Below, piece by piece: positions 29,201-31,801 of a stretch of DNA of 31,801 nucleotides. This DNA is from Sphaeroforma sirkka (Eukaryota > Opisthokonta > Ichthyosporea > Ichthyophonida). Both the position numbers and the translations under genes were made by a program. The DNA is taken from positions 1-31,801 of the forward strand of contig LUCW03000391.1 in assembly GCA_001586965.3 (NCBI GenBank), in the 5' to 3' direction. Numbering within the stretch: position 1 is the first letter of the stretch; every line of letters starts with the position of its first letter. The notes below the pieces were generated by a model that searched no databases, was not told the origin of the DNA, and saw nothing but the letters and a program-made list of their open reading frames with translations.

Positions 29201-31801
29201 TAATATAAGGTAAGTTAGGTGGGTGAAGCATAGTATGTAGCATAATAAAAGAGTAGTAGGTTAGGTTAACATAGATGTAGTAGCATAATAATAAAGTGAG
29301 TAATGGGTGGAGTAGAGCATAGGTAGTAGCATAATAAGAGTAGAGTAATGGAAGTGGGTGAAGCATAATAGTGTAGCATAATAAAATAAGTAGTAATGGG
29401 TAGGTGAAACATAGTAGTAGCATAATAAAATAAGTGTGGATGGAGTTAAGCATAGATGTAGCATAATAAAGTAAGTAGTGGAGTGGGTGAAAAACATATA
29501 GTAGTAGCATAATAAAAGTAGTAATGGAGTGGGTTAACATGGATGTAGCATAAATAAGAGTAGTGTAATGGTGGGGTGAAACATAGTAGTAGCATAAATA
29601 AGATAAGAAGTATGTGGAGTGGGTGAAACATAGTAAGTAGCATAAATAAAAGTAAGTAATGGGTGGAGGTGAAGCATAGTAGTAGCATAAAATATAAGTA
29701 GTGTAATGGGTGGAGGTGAAGCATGGATGTAGCATAAAAATAAAAGTAGTGTGGGTGGGTGAAACATAGTAGTAGCATAATAAGAGTAAGTAATGGGTGG
29801 AGTTAAACATAGATGTAGCATAATAAGAGTAGTTAATGGGTGGGTGAAGCATGGTTGTAGCATAAATAAAAGTAGTGTGGGTGGGTGAGCAAAGTGAGTA
29901 GTAGCATAAAATAATAAGTAGTAAGTGGAGTGGAGTGAAACATGGATGTAGCATAAATAAGAGTAGTAATGGGTGGAGTTGAACACATAGATGTAGCATA
30001 ATAAAGTAAGTAATGGAGGTAAGGTGAAGCATAGTAGTAGCATAATGTAAGAGTAGTATGGAGTGGAGTTAAACATGGATATAAGTAGCATAATAAGAGT
30101 GAGTATGGGGTGGAGTGAAACATAGTAGTAGCATAAAAGGAGTAGTGTAAATAGGTGGAGTGAAACACATATGATGTAGCATATAATAAGAGTAGAGTGT
30201 GGGTGAGTTAGCATGAAAGCATACATATAGTAGCATAAATAAAAGTAAGTAATAGGTGGAGTGAAGCATAGTAGTAGCATAATAAGAGTAGTGTGGGTGG
30301 AGGTGAAACATAGTAGTAGCATAATAAAAGTAAGTAGTGTGGGTGGGGTGAAACATAGTAGTAGCATAGTAAAGGTAGTATGTGGAAGTGGAGTTAGCAT
30401 GAATGTAGCATAATAAGGTAGTGTGGGTGGAGTGAAGCATAAGTGAGTAGCATAAATAAGAGTAGTGTGGGTGGAGTGAAGCATATGGATGTAGCATAAT
30501 AAGAGTAGTGTGGGTGGAGTGAGTGAAACATAGTGAAGTAGCATAAATAAGGTGAGTAATGGGTGGGTGTTAACATGGTAGTAGCATAAATAAAAGTAGT
30601 AATGGAGTGGAGTGAAGCATAGTAGTAAGCATATAATAAGAGTAGTAATGAGTGGGTTAGCATGGATGTAGCATAATAAAGTGAGTAATGGGTGGAGTGA
30701 AGCATAGTAGTAGTAGCATAATAAAAGGTAGTATGGGTGGAGTTAACATGATAATGTAGCATAAATAAGAGTAGTAATGGAGTGAAGGTGAAAACATAGT
30801 AGTAGCATAAATAAGAGTAGTGTGGGTGAGTGAAATATGGATGTAGCATAGTAAGAGTAGTAATGGGTGGAGTGAAACATAGTAGTAGCATAATAAGGTA
30901 AATGTGTAATGGGTGGAGTTGAAGCATAGATGTAGCATAGTAAGGTAGTGTGGGTGGAGTGAAACATACATAAGTAGTAGCATATAAAAGGTAGAGTAAA
31001 CATGAGTGGAGTATATAGATAATAGCATAAATAAAAAGAGTAATGTGGAGTGGAGTGAAGCATAGTAGTAGCATATAAGTAAAGAGTAATGTGTAAATGG
31101 AGTGTGGGCAAGTATAGATGTGACATAAATAAGAGTAGTGTGGGTGGAGTGAAGTGGTAAGTAGTAGCATAATAAGAGTAGTAATGGGTGGGTGAAACAT
31201 AGTAGGTGTAGCATAATAAAAGTAATGTAATGGGTGGAGTGAAGGCATAGTTGTAGCATAAATGAAGGTAAAAGTAGTAATAGAGTGGAGTGAAACATAA
31301 AGTAATAGCATAATAGTAGCATAATGGAAGTAGTGTGGAATTGGGTTAGCATAAGATGTAGCATAAATAAGGTATGATAATAGGTGGGTGAGCATGGTTA
31401 GTAGCATAAAAAAAATAAAGCATGAGTAAGGTGGATATAGTAGTGGAAGTAAGTATTAATGGAGTAGGTGAAACATAGTAGTAAGCATAAGTAAAAGTGA
31501 GTAATGGGTAGGTGAAACATAGTAGTAGCATAATAAGAGTAGTGTGGGTGGGGTGAGCATGATTAGTAGCATAGTAGAAGTAGTGTGGGTGGGTGGAGCA
31601 TGGTTGTAGCATAATAAAGTAGAGTAGTGTGGGTGAGTGAAGCATAATGCAGTAGTAGCATAGAATAAAATAGAAATGGTAATGGGTGAGTGAAACATAG
31701 TAGTAGCATACTAAGAGTAAGTAATGGGTAGAGTGAAACATGGATGTAGCATAAATAAAGATGGAAGTGTATTAGGTGAAACATGAAGTGAGTAGCATAA
31801 A
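23275..31801 (-). repeat. Giant minisatellite, unit about 38-46 bp, some 200 copies
   Basis: From the exon X acceptor to the right edge the sequence is one tandem array. Typical plus-strand units contain GTAGCATAATAAGAGTAGTA, then ATGGGTGGAGTGAAACATAG and TA (42 bp). Units nearest the exon are GTGGCATAGTAAGGTAGTGT, then GGGTGGGTGAGCATG (about 38-39 bp). Length varies by small GT/AG/TAG indels. The plus strand is G/A-rich with almost no C outside GCAT and ACAT. The minus strand lacks stops in all three frames, which produces spurious ORFs up to 779 codons rich in Tyr, Thr, His, Leu and Cys. As intron, it would be transcribed as the C/U-rich strand. Confidence 0.95.

Noticed and set aside
23351..31784. 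Very long minus-strand ORFs (up to 779 codons) rich in Tyr, His, Thr, Leu and Cys
   Set aside because: They follow from a repeat unit without stop codons in any of the three minus frames. Overlapping frames are equally open and frames change with unit-length indels, so there is no sign of selection for one protein.
23275..31801. CRISPR-like array
   Set aside because: Units are contiguous, variable in length and have no unique spacers between conserved repeats. The context is eukaryotic.

Overview
This is a repeat-dominated stretch of a eukaryotic nuclear genome. It has broken LINE, Ty1/Copia and DIRS-like retroelements, exon-sized reading segments with GT/AG borders, and very long micro- and minisatellites. 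No bacterial operon, tRNA, rRNA or CRISPR structure is visible. I cannot place the organism from sequence alone. A short CCCTAAA-type interstitial run and the LINE + Copia + DIRS mixture would fit an alga, a protist, an early-diverging fungus or an invertebrate, so lineage is left open.

Layout. (1) 1-1074: start of a minus-strand LTR element with a gag-like ORF and an LTR-like repeat. (2) 1075-3454: 5'-truncated LINE (endonuclease, reverse transcriptase, C-terminal region) on +, broken by the LTR at 1074/1075. (3) 3356-4030: a fold-back, a 21-bp tandem repeat and a telomere-like run. (4) 4299-5975: Copia copy A (gag, zinc knuckles, protease), cut by a second LTR at 5976. (5) 5976-7225: second LTR, a short internal remnant and an inverted partial LTR. 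(6) 7251-7628: DIRS-like RNase H/C-terminal fragment. (7) 8455-9096: a Ulp1/SENP-type (C48) cysteine peptidase ORF with one in-frame TAG, followed by clustered direct and inverted short repeats. (8) 9456-12120: Copia copy C (integrase C-terminus, Pro-rich linker, reverse transcriptase, RNase H). (9) 12330-13512: direct repeats, (CA)n, (TA)n and TGTGAN hexamers. (10) 14100-18830: Copia copy B (gag to reverse transcriptase), all pol domains present but frameshifted. (11) 19582-23268: candidate exons on the minus strand among tandem repeats. (12) 23269-31801: about 8.5 kb of one 42-bp-class minisatellite running off the window.

None of the transposons looks autonomous. Stops and frameshifts occur in every one, and nested insertions explain most junctions. 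The most interesting part is the right third. Two well-supported minus-strand exons (23074-23268 and 21444-21596, both multiples of three) have all four splice junctions sitting at or inside tandem repeats. At three of the four, the repeat unit itself is made of the junction sequence. The 8.5-kb array is therefore best read as a giant intron (or intron-derived satellite) seeded at a 3' splice site, not as coding sequence. Its long minus-strand ORFs (up to 779 codons) arise because the repeat unit is free of stops in all three minus frames.
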